Shown: positions 43,039 through 56,040 of the stretch, in pieces
Numbering within the stretch: the first letter of the stretch is position 1
Layout of the letters: each line of letters begins with the position of its first letter
Assembly (NCBI GenBank): GCA_032718475.1
Contig: JAUCBJ010002472.1
Span: 1 to 64,000, forward strand
Length of the DNA: 64,000 nucleotides
Reading direction: 5' to 3'
From: Nemertoderma westbladi
Lineage: Eukaryota > Xenacoelomorpha > Nemertodermatida > Nemertodermatidae
Notes under the pieces: generated by a model
The model's database searches: none
Told to the model about the DNA's origin: nothing
Seen by the model: the letters and a program-made list of their open reading frames with translations, nothing else
Made by a program: the position numbers and the translations under genes

Positions 43039-43660
43039 GGAATCTATTATTGTTAACTATTAACTATATTATTACTTTTATCATTATTATAAAATTTTAA
43101 TTCGCCATAGATAGCATAGATTATATATAGGGGCCTACAACACATATTTAAGTAATATATGTAATTATAATTAAACAGTAACGTATTAATATTATATATA
43201 TATTATATATATATACAGTAGTAAATATTTTATTTTAAATATTATGTAAATACATACATAGTTCATAGTTTTGCTTTGTAAGTTACTTTAATTACAACTT
43301 TAATTACACTTTAATTATTATTTTAATGGTTACCATAGTAATATAAAATAGGATCTAGTCAATTTATCGGAATGATGGAAATTGAAACTTATTGCTGTGA
43401 CGAAACAACTAATAAAACTAATTGTGTTTTAGATAGTAAACAATTATTTAAAATAAATTATTTCCATTGTAATAATAATAATTAATTATCTTTGAAATAA
43501 CATTAATTTTCTCGGAATCTCTTGTGAAGCAGTTGACTTGCAAACAGGGGGCACCACAGGGTGGAATAATGATCCTTGCTAAACCAGAACTATCACCAAA
43601 AAGGATCACTGCAACATAAAATTATGTAGTTATTAAAACCAATGCAGCAAATATAATAGC
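43039..43660. other. AT-rich intergenic stretch
   Basis: TA-rich DNA with an (AT)n run near 43196-43215. No gene seen. Confidence 0.4.
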
Positions 43661-46369
43661 TTTTTATTTCAACCCTGATACAAGTATAGAGGATATTTTG
43701 CTTTCTCTAAGTGAAGTGCTTACCTTCACAACTCCTGAAGTACCGATTATACTTGGGGGTGATTTTAACTGTCGAATTGACAATGGAGCACCTGGAAATC
43801 GTGGATCGGATCTCATGACAAACCTACAATCCCTCGGATTCACATTGCAAAACACGGCTTCTGATTGTACTTACTACTCCCCCCAAGGAACGAGCACAAT
43901 CGACCTTTGGTACACACGTAGTCCAACAGACATAGATGTGTGTGCATCAGTTGCTATACGATTACACCCGATATGCAAACACCAACGTGCCGATTTACAG
44001 ATTGTTCTAACCTCTCACAACGAATGTATTGATAGACCAGGTCCACGTCTGTCACGAAAGTTGAATACTGACATACTTGAAGAACAGCTCCGGTCCCATG
44101 ATATAATTTCCCATCTTTTAGAAAACGACATAGATGCTGTTGTTGATGAAATCAATGTCACCATCTCAGCTGCTTCACAAAACCGCTCTAAATCACACTC
44201 TCACCATCAATTCTGGTTTGACGACGAGTGCAAATGTGAACTGATGTCACTTCTACATTATCGCGGTGTATATAATAATAATGTGACATGTTACTGGTCG
44301 CTACGGAATGAATATAAATGACTTCTCCAAAAGAATAAGGCATCACACGATGAGGAGCGACTATTAGACAAATTGCGCCAGACAGAAATAACCCCTTGGT
44401 CATTGTGGAAAACTACAACTCCAACTGCTGTCGCGCCTATTGATATGGACAGTTTAAAAGTCCATTTTGAAACTCTAATTGGCCAAAAAGATACATCATC
44501 TTCACCAACAAATCAACCAGAAGAAACAGATGATACAGAATCGGGCGAGTGGTACAATCAACCATTCAATGAAACCGATGTAAAATATGCTACCAGCAGA
44601 ACAGCAAATGGGAAAGCAAGTGGAACCGATGGTCTGTTTTACGAACATATCAAGCAAATACTCCCTTTTATGATTACTATTCTCGTGTTACTGTTTAACA
44701 CATGTCTAAATGTGAGTTGCATCCCTCTTATCTGGTCCACCTGTATCCTAAAGATTCTATACAAAGGAAAGGGTGACATCAGTGACCCGAATAATTATAG
44801 GGGATTGCTGTGTACTGATGATATGTGTACTTCTTAAGATTTTAATCTCTATGGTAAATACTCATATTATATACAATATAAATCACTTGTTGCCTCCGGA
44901 GCAATATGGGTTTATTTCCGGCCGTTCAACAAGGCAAGATCTCAAAAAATATATAGACTTTGTACATGTCAATGTGCATGGGACCAAATCTAAACCAATT
45001 TATGCCGCATTTATTGATTTTAAAAAGGCGTTCGACATGGTCGACAGAAATATATTGCTGCACAAGATGTATACTCAATTTGGAATAAGAGGACAATTAT
45101 TTAAACTCATTCAGTCAATATATAACACCAAAATTAACATTTAAGATGGGATTAAATACTCATCACTGATCACCCAATTACACGGAATACTACAAGGTGA
45201 TTGCTTTTCCCTAACAGCTTTCATCATGTTTATCACCGATCTTGCGACCGCTCTGCGAGGTATATGGTCTGTTTTACTTTTCATATTTTTCGCAGACGAT
45301 CTTGTCCTGTACTCAACTGAAAAAGAGGCAATACAATCGGGACTGGACAGACTTTATGAATGGTGTCAATCTAACAATATGCTCATTAACTTATCAAAGA
45401 CAAAGATTATTAAATTCCGCAGTGGAGTTCCTCTAGCCAAAGCTGATGTCTTCACCTATGGTGGTCTACCAATTGAAACAACAAATAGATACAACTACCT
45501 AGGCGTTACTCTACAGCCAACGTTGTGCTTCACACAACATATCGAAAATAAAAAACAATGAGCATATACCTTAATTGACTGTTTTGAAATCTCAACCTTG
45601 TATCATTTGAAACTGCCATTAAAATCTTCAAAATGAAAATATATCCTGCAGTAATATACGCTTTTCCTGAAATTGCTTCCCATTTCACTGTTTCAAACCT
45701 GAAAGAGATCGACAAAATAAAATCAACTTTTCTAAAACGGCTTCTTTCACTTCCAACAAATGCAACGTCTACTCTGGCACACCATCTAACCAACTGCAAA
45801 ACTCTTACTGAAGATATCTGCGAGCAATATCCCAACCTCGTTGATGCGGCGGTATTAGACCTATACCGCATTTTTCGATTGGAACGGGAGGCAAACTAAA
45901 TTTAACAAGGATATTCCTTGGGACCAGCGTTCAGAACTAAAGTCTGGAGATCCACCAATCAAAGAAATCGCCACATCGTAACAAGAGCAACGGCTCATGG
46001 ATACCACCATCTAATTTGTTCGACAAAAACCCTACTCCACGACCGATCGGGCAGAATGCGCCTGTAAATACTGCGGCAATAGCGCCCAGTATATATATAT
46101 ACCATGTTCTAGAATGCGCAAACTCGCCTGAACTGTCACTCCTAGCGGAAGAATAGGTCTCTCAAAACACCATCACTTCACTAACTTTAATACTAACCAG
46201 TCCTTTTAAAACTGTCTTTTAACAGTTTTCTACGAAGTTTTATTTCTATGTTATTTTATTTTATTGTTCTGTATATAGTATAAATAAATACCTTTTAATA
46301 GCTGGACTATATAAATAAAGTACCCGAATTGCCCTGAGTGGGGGCGTATATTTAAAAAAAAAAAAAAAA
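43661..46369 (+). pseudogene. LINE W: endonuclease and RT, decayed, poly(A) tail
   Basis: Bases 43698-44319 encode an APE-type endonuclease C-terminal half (PIILGGDFNCRIDNG, GTSTIDLWYT). After an in-frame TGA at 44319 the same frame continues to about 44810 with the RT start (TANGKASGTDGLFYEHIK, DPNNYRGL). It then shifts frame into 44820-45561 (PPEQYGFISGRSTRQDL, AFIDFKKAFDMVD, FADDLVLYS, INLSKTK), with another in-frame stop at 45142. A C-X2-C type cysteine cluster is near 46050-46080. The element ends at 16 A (46354-46369) after an AATAAA at 46314. The poly(A) tail sets it apart from X and Z. Not functional. Confidence 0.8.
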
Positions 46370-47342
46370 TTTATACTGTACTCCTACTGTTGTAGGTGGA
46401 AGTGGAGTGTTTAGTATACACTTTGATATTGCGATGTACGTACATAGGCCTAGCCTATTGTCAGATTATACATTACGTCTGCATCACGTCTTTTTTTGAT
46501 ATAATTATTTAGAAATTGTATGCGACTGTTAGTTACCGAGATATAACAATTTACGTGTGACAAACTGGCCAGTGTAAATTTTATTAATTCTCCGTTGAAT
46601 TGCAGCATATTGTGCAAAATTATTATATTAAGATCAAACTATGATAAAACAGAACCAAACTTGGTATACTTGTAGTCTATCAAAAATTTTGAAATTCTAT
46701 ACAGAGACTTAACCCCTTCTATAGTTATTATGTCGGCTGCTAGGGAGAGTGACCATCCAGGTCAACTAATTTTCCTACTTCGCAATTACCCATCTAGACC
46801 ATCTCGGGGTACACGAGTGTGGGGCTCACGGTACAACCCTCTCTACCTAACTAACCCCAACCAAAACACTAATTTCTAAGATTACGATCTAAAAAAAAAG
46901 ATATAAGAAAACACAACCTTATACACAACCTTCTCTAAGATTATAAACTTTGAAAGCTCACTCGAAACACTATCAATAAAAAATAAATGATGGATCTATT
47001 CTTTTGGGAAACTTCAATTATAGCTTCCTGATAGCACTTAAAACAATAATAATTCAAGCTACTTAGGTGAGTAATAAAATGTTAATCCCATCCATGATGA
47101 GCTATATATCCTACCACCAAATCTTAACACCAATTAAGCAACTTTATGTACGATATTTTCTCCCTAGCCTAACAGGCCTAACACATCTTCTAGTCAACTA
47201 GGCCAACTGTTCATTAAATCTTATTACTTAAATTTTCTTAATTAAAACTTTTGACTATCAAAGTGGATTCTTATTATAGGAAACATTTAGCACAATTCAC
47301 CACAACCGAATATTCACCACAACCCACAGTAAAAATATTAAC
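46370..47342. other. Unassigned AT-rich stretch
   Basis: No gene or element boundary recognised. Confidence 0.4.
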
Positions 47343-47702
47343 CACTACTACTACTAGGATCTGCATGCTGCATTGCAGCTGCATTTTTAAAAATGCTGTG
47401 CCGGCTTGTCAACAAAATTGCACCGCCACAACTCCCTATCACCCATGACATTTGCTAGATCATCCGCATCTTTAAGGCCAGTGTCCTTTAAGATGCGTCT
47501 CAAGAAAGTCATGGGCTGTCCACCATGCTTATTCACTCCATGAGGCTGCCAAAGTACAAGATTATGCACTGGCTGGTCCTCACGAGGAAAGCAATGTCCT
47601 GCAAAGCGGAGGCGATTTTGTTCTAGTGTCAAGCTTGGGGGAACCAATGAGACACCTCCAATGTTATATAGTGTCTGGTCGGAAATGTGTGCATTGTACT
47701 TG
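47343..47702 (-). mobile_element. LINE X 3' fragment
   Basis: Short 5'-truncated X copy: tail (TAG)n, hairpin GCTGC-AAT-GCAGC, and codons for the C-terminal RT region (NQTLYNIGG-type to VDKPAQH). Nearly identical to the X in Y. The flanks show no convincing target duplication. Confidence 0.8.
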
Positions 47703-48723
47703 TTAAACAACCGCGACACCTATACTAACAGCAGAACTGTTGAACAGACAAATACCCGTATACCTCTCTGCCAACCTAATGAGCTCTTGCCTAACCAATA
47801 AGACACAAAGACTGCTCTACTGTTAAGTAAAGGGGATCAGGAGCGTGCTATTACTAAATTGTAAGGGTTGCTAAATACAAAACCGCTACTTACCGTTGGA
47901 TGGCGCTAATCTGCCGTCCGCTAATATATTTTACTAAATTTACACAGCTCCTGCAAAATCGCTTGTTCCTTTCTCTACCGATCGCTCAATAGAGAGCTAA
48001 CTGTTCGAATCTATGAGCCACGCGGGAATAACCAAAACAATAAACCCGAGTCGGCTCCCTAAGCTTACTTAAGACGAGTGCGAGGGGCTTTGCACTCAGA
48101 GTATATTCTTACGCCTAATTTTACTACTGTTGAAGTACGCTAATGCCTACGTCTTTTCTAATCGCGAATACGGAGGGTTCCCTAACGAAATGTGTGAATG
48201 CGAGAATATTTAAATAAATCAAAATTGGTACAGTACAATGTCTTTCGTAGGTGTTACCGCTCTGGGTCTAAACTTGCCTGCAGCTGGCTTTAGGCCAGCA
48301 ACTTACTAGTGTCTTGCGTACTAACTATTGCGATCTAGTTTATTGCCCGCTAATTCAAATAACCGCTCAACGTGAATAGTTTACGGTACTCTAATTATTA
48401 CCTTAGCTACTCTCCGCTATGCTGCGTACTAATTCTTAATTTTACTAATTAATTACAGTCACAAATATGTAACAGCCTAAAATACTGTATTACTTTGACC
48501 TAATCAGTAATTATTTACAGTAAACTAAGAGATAGAAATCAATCAAAAGGAAAGGGGGCGCCTACCTAAGCATTCGTAATCATAGGCACACTTCAGTAAC
48601 ACACCAATCAGCGTCAGCAATCACAGATCACAATAGCACGACTTGCAATTATACAATCTGCAATTATATAATTCGCAACATAATAATTCGCAATTGACTA
48701 ATTCGCAATCTACTTACTTCGCA

Positions 48724-48762
<39 letters not shown>

Positions 48763-50640
48763 GTAAGGTATGCAGGCCCCTCCCGGGTACATCTAGGCTT
48801 CCTAACTAACCCAATTCCTGCCCCCCTAATACAAATAGAGACAAAACCTTGGATCATCAGCCCCCTAATTACTGTACCGGCGAGCGGTCTCCAACCCACA
48901 GTCCAAACTGCCCGACCGCAACGTTGACCCCCGCCAGCGTTGCCCGCCTTTGAATCCTCCGCTCTCCCTTAGTCGCTCAACCCCCCGATGTGCCCACCGC
49001 CCACTGGCGCCTTAGCCCTCCATTATGCTAATAGCTACCGTAGCGGCGCATGCAAATCACAAAGTCTGACAGTCTCAGAAATCCCTTAGGATTATTGCGC
49101 AGAAAAGAATCACATAGAACCATTAATCAAAAGGTAGAAATCATAGTTCAGTTGTAATTAGCAGTAATCGAAGGAATTAATTGAGAAACACAAGCAAGAG
49201 TAATCGCACTAGCAAATCATTTCAAGAAATTAATCAAATTGCAAAAATACTCTAAAATCCGTCAAAATTGAATAGAGACAGCTCAGCAAGTACAACAGCA
49301 GTGAAGGTTGAATCGATCGATAACAGGTTGAAACAGTAAGGCTCTACCGGCACACCGCCAATTTATAGGTGATCCATATGGGATGATGCAATAGGGTGAC
49401 TCAATCGCTCTCCTATTGGCTCTCCAGTCCATGCTAGCATTAGACCAACCTGGAAGCAGTTAATCCAATAAGGAGGCCGGATTGTAGCCCTATTGCTCAA
49501 ATTATTACCATATATGGTAATGGTTCACGTCTCTGGCTGCTGAATGGCCAGGACGGCGTCCCTATATGCTAGCCCTATCAAACTAATATCAGCAAGCACA
49601 AAATCCAGGGTCCGAATAAACTCGCTACCCTGGAACTATCTACATATATCCTAATACAAAATTACGTAGGTAGGGCTACATACTATACAAAATGGATGGT
49701 TTCAAATATATGGGCGTTTTGGTTTCCCTATCTAAATACCACTGCGCTATTATGCCTTATCTAAAATATCATGCTGCACAACGGACTAATATTACGTACA
49801 GTATAACGGACTAATATTGCATACTGCATAACGGACTAATATTGCATACTGCATGATGACTAATAATATGGATACAGCGCCATATACCGTAACACCGCTC
49901 CAAGGGAAATCATACAATGCTTCCCTCCAACTGTAGAAGAGTATAAGGTGATGTATACAAACAAAATAAATTTCTTCCAAATAATCTAAATATTTGATAC
50001 TATAGGTCCTACTATTTACAAATATTGCTATAGATATTTCATAATGAATTACATACAAATTAAATTTACAAAATGTTGTTTCTCGTTCTTACTACATAAT
50101 GATTACTACATACAAAATTAAATTTACAAAATATTACTTCCTTTATTTATTTACAAATTAACGGTCTACATATTGAAATGGAACATGGCTAGGACAATGT
50201 CCCCCATTTCCCATCTCAAATTAACGATCAACATTAACAAGATAAACTAAATATAAACGTATTTGAGGCTAAATTTTTAACTAAATTGCATTAAAGGCCG
50301 ATAATCAAATTAAATATAAAATACGTAATAATTTCTTTCATTTTCGGACTTTACTTAATTTCTTATAAAAAACGCAAATCATCTTGGTTTGATGATTGCT
50401 CAGGTAAGTGAAAGGAGTAAGCCAAACCCGCGGGTTTGTCTCCCCAATCACTTCCTTTGCCTCTTTCAATAAACTTTTAGAGCAAATAAAGTCATATACA
50501 CAAAATCAAATATAGTATAGGCTCAAAATCATATTTCCAACTGACTATAAAATAAAAGTATTTCCTTTCAATATTTTTCGGCCTTCGAAAATAAAATTCT
50601 AAAATATGGATACGACTAGTGTATATGAGTCCAGTCGAAT
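47703..50640. other. Long stretch without recognised genes
   Basis: Mixed composition. AATTCGCAAT-type words cluster at 48640-48720, then an (ACTT)n microsatellite at 48724-48762. A repeated 20-base word CGGACTAATATTGCATACTG sits near 49784-49850. I suspect parts of a decayed LTR element but cannot show it. Confidence 0.35.
48724..48762. repeat. (ACTT)n microsatellite
   Basis: About ten uninterrupted tetranucleotide units. Confidence 0.97.
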
Positions 50641-50658
50641 GATTGATCAAAACCTACG

Positions 50659-50687
50659 ATATACATCAGAGCGACGATGATGTATAT
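50659..50687. other. Hairpin 1 with GAGCGACGA loop
   Basis: ATATACATCA, loop GAGCGACGA, TGATGTATAT: a perfect 10 bp stem. The same loop recurs in hairpin 2. Confidence 0.8.
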
Positions 50688-50689
50688 GT

Positions 50690-51117
50690 CTAGAGTTTGT
50701 CGCTCCGTGATAATATAGTCTCATCGGCTAGCTCCTGGGTCTCTCGGGCTCGCTCCTCTCGTTTGTCCCCTCCCCAGATACACCAGTCTACCCCCTGTAG
50801 ACTCTGTTGACGGCGTCTTTGAGGCGTCACTTCCCGGAACCGGCGACGACGTTCCCTAGGCACCGACTATCTCCTGACTGGTGCTCCTCCCTCGGCCTCG
50901 TCCCATTTGCCGTGTCCCTGTGGGCGCCTCCGCCAACTCCTTTTCTTCAACCGTAGAATAGAACTGCTCGTCCTTGGCTTGACGCTTGCCAAGGACTCCT
51001 CCTTCTGGTACTTGCCGCGAGCTGTGAGCTCCGGCTGTTGTCTCTGTGGGCGCGGCGGTCCTGATCCTCCACTCGTTCAGAGGTCAATGACCCCAAACGA
51101 GTCTCCTTAGGCCGCCA
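50690..51117 (-). other. Candidate LTR-element leader with primer-binding-site-like start
   Basis: Read on the minus strand, it begins TGGCGGCCTAAGG right after the proposed LTR end (CGCACA, AT). A TGG start two bases from an LTR end is the usual form of a tRNA primer-binding site. About 420 bases of GC-rich, Arg-rich but ATG-less sequence follow. If correct, this is the 5' leader of a second, otherwise unseen element copy sharing the LTR. Confidence 0.3.
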
Positions 51118-51119
51118 AT

Positions 51120-52483
51120 TGTGCGCTGGGTAATAAATCTAGACGTATATATCAGAGCGACGATGATATATAAAGGATTGGACATATTCGGGCTTAATAG
51201 TGCGTGCGTCGAAACTTCCCGAAATAATTTGGAGTAAATATCGTATAAACGCGGATCGTGGGTATAGTTAGTAGACGGATGGACGGCGCGAATCTCGTCT
51301 GGATACTCAGGCGTGAGCTTCCTCTCCTGGTGAAGCGAAGTGAACGTGGTCCAGGAACTCGAGTCCCGTACCGCTTCGCGCCGCGCCTCTAGGTCCTTAT
51401 AGGCTCGGTATAGCGAAATGGCCGCCGCCGTGTCTATGCCGTGTCGAACAGGGTTTAATCTCCGTATACGGATCTAAAGTCGTAACGGTCGGCGTAATGG
51501 GTCTCTCGCTTTCCGCTGAAGTCGATACTGATCATCGGGTTGCTCATCGGGTAACCTCCCTCGTATATCTAAGGAACTGGTGAGCTTGACAACGCGTTAA
51601 TATCGGTTCTGGATGTTGCTCGTCTAGTCGGTCGGGAATCGTGGGTTTGTATTTCCCATTTAGCTCCATCACCGACCGCCCATGGTAGTAAACGTTCGAA
51701 TCTTTACATCCTGGTCGCGCGAATGGTAACTCCGCCTCCTCTCTGGCAGTAAATCCTCTGCGCGGTTGCGCTCTAATATCCTTCTCCATTATGCCCCGCG
51801 TATATACATATATATCCCAATAAGTGTTCCGTTACGCAAACCAATTACACTGTGGGTAATCAGTTAGATGTCGCCGAAGGACAGACCTCCCGAACCCCCC
51901 CCCCGCTGCCTTCCAGCAGTTCAGGTTCGACTCTCTAGATCCCGTCTCTTCCTAACTAACTATCCTCTAACCTATTCCCATGCATAGCGCAAAAACTTTG
52001 GAGATAAACTGGCCGTGACCAACTCACTTTTTGATGCCCAAACTACTCCCATTACTCGTACTAAACTACAGTAGTTAGAAAGGACTATAGCCACAATACT
52101 CGACTATACCAAACCCACAGGTTTGATAATCGAACATCACACATCCTGCAAACTACTGAGTGGGGTCCATGTACGCCTCTGGTGCTACTAACCTTTAGCA
52201 CCTTAGTTGCACTGTTGGCACCAATCCGTGGAAGTTGCTAAACTCAATTTACACTCCTACGTAATATAGCCGTCACCATGGTTTCTAAATGCTATTTTCC
52301 AGGCTTCACGACATTTCAAATTACTGTTTTCTATAGACGAATTCTAAAACGCGTCTATACACAGCGTCTGGAATTGTCTTGGGTTCACTTCTAATTTTTA
52401 AAATTTTCTAATTTTCCAAAATATTTTTGAAATAAAATTTTGTTTTGATACCCACCAGACAAAACTCAACGCAAATCACCACA
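51120..52483 (-). repeat. Candidate LTR of the BEL/Pao element
   Basis: On the minus strand it starts TGTGGTGATT just after a purine-rich AGGAGCGGGGT, about 70 bases beyond the pol stop, and ends GCGCACA: TG...CA borders at the places expected for a polypurine tract and a primer-binding site. Length is 1364 bases. No second copy is visible in the window, so the call rests on border signals alone. It includes a C-rich run at 51895-51904. Confidence 0.35.
51146..51172. other. Hairpin 2 with GAGCGACGA loop
   Basis: TATATATCA, loop GAGCGACGA, TGATATATA: a perfect 9 bp stem, 486 bases from hairpin 1. One stem pair differs from hairpin 1 (C-G there, T-A here) and pairing is kept. It lies just inside the proposed LTR end. 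Confidence 0.8.
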
Positions 52484-52551
52484 ACCCCGCTCCTATGCAT
52501 TTCCTTGTATTTGCATACGAGGAATGCATACAAAGTGAGTTGCGTCCAACA

Positions 52552-54139
52552 CTAACTCTGTTTTGAGGCAGGAGACAAATTATAATCTCCCGTCTCGATA
52601 CGTGTCTCCTCTAATAACACGATATCTTGGACCGGTCGGTCCAAGGTGTGTAAACCATTAGTTTTACACTTTTTTGGGTGCGGACACTTGCACCTAATTT
52701 TCACAGTGACTGTGCGCACTATGTTTTGCACGTCTGGGTGTGTGTGCAAGATCACTCCAGTCTCCCAATACTTTCTCTTGACAATCGGTTCGGTTATCAA
52801 TACGTAATCTCCCCTTTGGAGACTCCGAACCGTTTTGTACCACTTTGTTCTGGTGGATATGGTGGGAAGATAGTATTCCCGCCAATATTCCCAGAATGTG
52901 TACGCCACAAATGTGAACGCTCTTACGACTATATAGGTCGGCACTAATGGGTTCTGATGCCGGCACAAGAAATGCTGGACTCTGCATTAGCAAATGATTC
53001 GGCGTTAATGCAACACCGTCTGGTAACATAGCTATCGGCCTCGAGTTTAGGGTATGCTCGATTTCAATGAAAGCTGTAACCAGTTCGTCGTCGGTAAGTT
53101 GTTTGTTCACAGGCAATGTTTTAGCAATGGCCTGCTTTACAGAGCGAACTAAACGCTCCCAACTTCCTCCTCTCCAAGGACTCTCTGGAGTATTAAATCT
53201 CCATTCTACTCTTTGCGGCAAAAGTGCTGCAGAAATTTCCTTATTCTGTGCTGCTTTATGAGCCGCGTTCAACTCGCTATTCCCTCCGACAAAGTTTGTA
53301 CCCTTGTCAGAGTAGAACGCCTTTACTAGTCCTCTCCTGGCCATAAATCTCTTTAAGGCCAGGAGCAGAGATTTGGTCGACATGTCTGCCACACGCTCGA
53401 TGTGTATGGCTCTACTAGCCATGCATGTCAGTAGCAGGCCCCATCGCTTGTGGGTCAGCCGTCCACTCTTTGCTTCAATCGGACCAAAACAGTCCACCCC
53501 TGTGTTCGTAAAGGGTGGGTCATATGCCTGCACTCTCGCCTCCGGGAGTTCAGCCATCTCCTGTTCCAATACTCTGGCGTTCACCCTCTTGCAAACCAGA
53601 CAGGCGTCGTACATGGTGCCTACTGCCCTGCTTGGCTGCAATAGAATGAATCGCTGTCTCGCTGCCGACAAACAGTGTAACTTTCCCGCGTGATGCAACC
53701 TCTTGTGTATATCCCATAGAATCGCTCTTTGCAATTCTATTGGGTGACTAGGGATTATCACTGGGAACCGAAACTGTGAGTTTATGTCGACAGTCTGGAT
53801 TCTCGATCTATGACAAATTAAACCCTTATGGATTAATGGACTCCATTTTCTAAGGGGTTTATAGAGAACTGGTCGTTGAGCCGATAATAGATGGAATTCT
53901 TTAGGGAAGGCACACATTTGATAATGCTTCAAATGCTTTAATTCCGCTTGATCAATCTCATCCTCTGTCAGAGGTTGTTTCAATTTCCGAATTCGCTCAC
54001 TATTGGTGCTCAATGGTTCTCTCGAATGTTTCGAATATTTTAAACAAAGGTACGAAACGTATCGGCTTAACCACGCAGTTCTTTTACAAATTGTCAGCCA
54101 AGAGGCAGACGAATTTAGTAATTTGTCATAAATACTGCA
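52552..54139 (-). pseudogene. BEL/Pao pol: integrase
   Basis: Zinc-binding HHCC region (HKRLHHAGKLHC, then CLVCKR) near 53700-53580. Then the integrase core with all three acids: Asp in NTGVDCFGP, Asp in YSDKGTNF and Glu in RGGSWERLV. Then the Pao-type C-terminal block (FWEYWREYYLP, SLQRGDYVLITEP). The core frame starts after an in-frame TAA (54140-54142) that separates it from RNase H without a frame change. A single-base shift near 52925 moves the C-terminal part to another frame, which ends at 52552. The enzyme would insert element cDNA into the chromosome. With these two lesions it is not produced whole. Confidence 0.85.
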
Positions 54140-56040
54140 TTACTCTAATGCCAGCAACGGTTGTCCGCTAACCAATGGAAGTTTCGAATCCAAACCCGCA
54201 GGTTTGGAAACCAAAGGCTCCATTGTGTCGGTCATTTTCTGTCCGTCACTTACCAACTGTGACTGTCGTCTAGTCTGTAAGGGTGGTTTTACGTCGTAAC
54301 TTACCCTTCCTGACCTAGTAGTCACGTAAGTCTGTTGGTCTGACAGGTCTCCAGGCCGCTCCAATGACTCTTCAGGCCGCTCCAATGACTCTTCAGGCCG
54401 CTCCAATGACTTAAGTTTGGCTTTAGACTTAGACTTAGAGACTTTCTCCACTTTGACTTCTGCATCTTCAGGCATCGGATTGGTCACTATCTTTAGTCGC
54501 TCCGGCCAATGTTCCTGTGTCCTCGTTAGAAAATCAGGTCCATGCAACCAAAACTCCTGCGACTCTTCCTGACAGAATTCCGCCGGCATTGCACCTCTCG
54601 AAGTTATGTCGGCCGGGTTCAACACTCCCGGACAATGTCTCCATTGTTCCTTCGTCGAAAAATCAACGATCTGAGCGCGTCTATTGGCCACAAATGTCTT
54701 CAGTGCAATATTGTCGGCCGCAATGTATACTAACACTAAGGATGCGTCCGTCCAATAGAATAAGGTCAATGTCGTGTCTAACTCCTCAGTTATCTGCTTA
54801 CTTACCTCGACTGAAACCACAGCCGCCTGTAACTCTGCACGAGGGACAGTCATGTATTTGACCGGCATTGTCTTTGATCTAGAAGTCACAAAAGCCGTCT
54901 CAAATTTGTCCTGACTTACCTCTCGGCGAAGGTAGGCTACCATACCAAAGCCGGTGTCACTTGCGTCACTAAATAGGTGGAGCTCTAAATCAGCTGGCAA
55001 TACCAGCTGATTCGGAAAGTAGGAACGGGGTACATCTATATTTTTCAATAGATGTAACTCGGCTTCCCACTCCCTCCACTGCTTTGCATGTATAGGAGAT
55101 ATTGGTTCGTCCCACTCTACGTCGGACAACCAAATTTTCCTCATGCACGCTCGTGCCTGTAATATTACCGGACTGATAAAGTTCATCGGGTCAAATAGTC
55201 TACTTAATGTCGATAAGCAAATCCTCTTAGTCAAAACTTTGTCTGGGCTACTGGGCTCAAATCTAACTCTTACCTGGAACTTATCTGAGTTCGGGTTCCA
55301 AGCGAGTCCCAGTACTCGCGCCATGGGGATTGGTTCTACCCCCAATTCTATGTCTCCGCTCCCGCGATCTTTCACCGGGAACGACTCTAATAGGGCCTCC
55401 GAGTTCGTAGTGAACTTGGTCAGAGGAAAACCCCCTGTAGCCAAGCACTCTTGCAGGCCGTGAGCCACTTCTATGGCTTGTTCCGCCGTGTCCTTGGACA
55501 CCAATCCGTCGTCCATATAGAAGTTTCTCAAGATGGACTCGATTACTTCTACTGGATACTTACCAATCTGGGCTGTTGCCGTTTTCTTTAGAACAAACAG
55601 CGTGCCATTTGGACTATCGCGGGCGCCAAATATCCTAACGTACATTTGGTATGTAACCACTGGGCCGGATAAGTCTTCATTCTCATACCAGAGAAAGCGA
55701 AGGCTATCCTGGTCTGCCTTACAGGCTCTTACCTGGTGGAACATCGCCTCGATGTCACAAGTAAATGCGAATCGCCGCTGTCTAAAACGCAACAGTATTC
55801 CGATCAAATAGTTATTCAGGTTGGGACCATCCATCAACTCTGAATTCAGGGACATACCTCTATAGACTGCTGCGCAGTCGTTGACTACTCGGACTTTGTC
55901 TGGCTTGTCAGGGTGAGTCACATAGTGGTGTGGAAGGTAATAAGTCTGGTCTGTCACTAAGTCAGGGTCCTCTACCTTCCCAGCAAATCCCTTGGCGAAA
56001 TAGTTGTTGATCTGGGCGCAATACTTCTCCCTAATGTCCT
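54140..56040 (-). CDS. BEL/Pao pol: reverse transcriptase and RNase H
   Basis: The first Met of the open frame is at 55957, but homology starts upstream at about 56040. RT boxes: VRVVNDCAAVYRG, FTCDIEAMFHQV, YQMYVRIFGARDSPN and the catalytic NFYMDDG near 55510. RNase H signatures follow: HLFSDASDTGFG, PRAELQAAVV, YWTDASLV and NPADITSRG. A Ser/Lys/Glu-rich linker with three copies of LERPEES-like units precedes the stop at 54140. The frame differs by one base from gag-protease, so a single-base indel near 56040 breaks what should be one polyprotein. Copies DNA from element RNA and degrades the RNA. The 605 codons here are intact. Confidence 0.88.
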
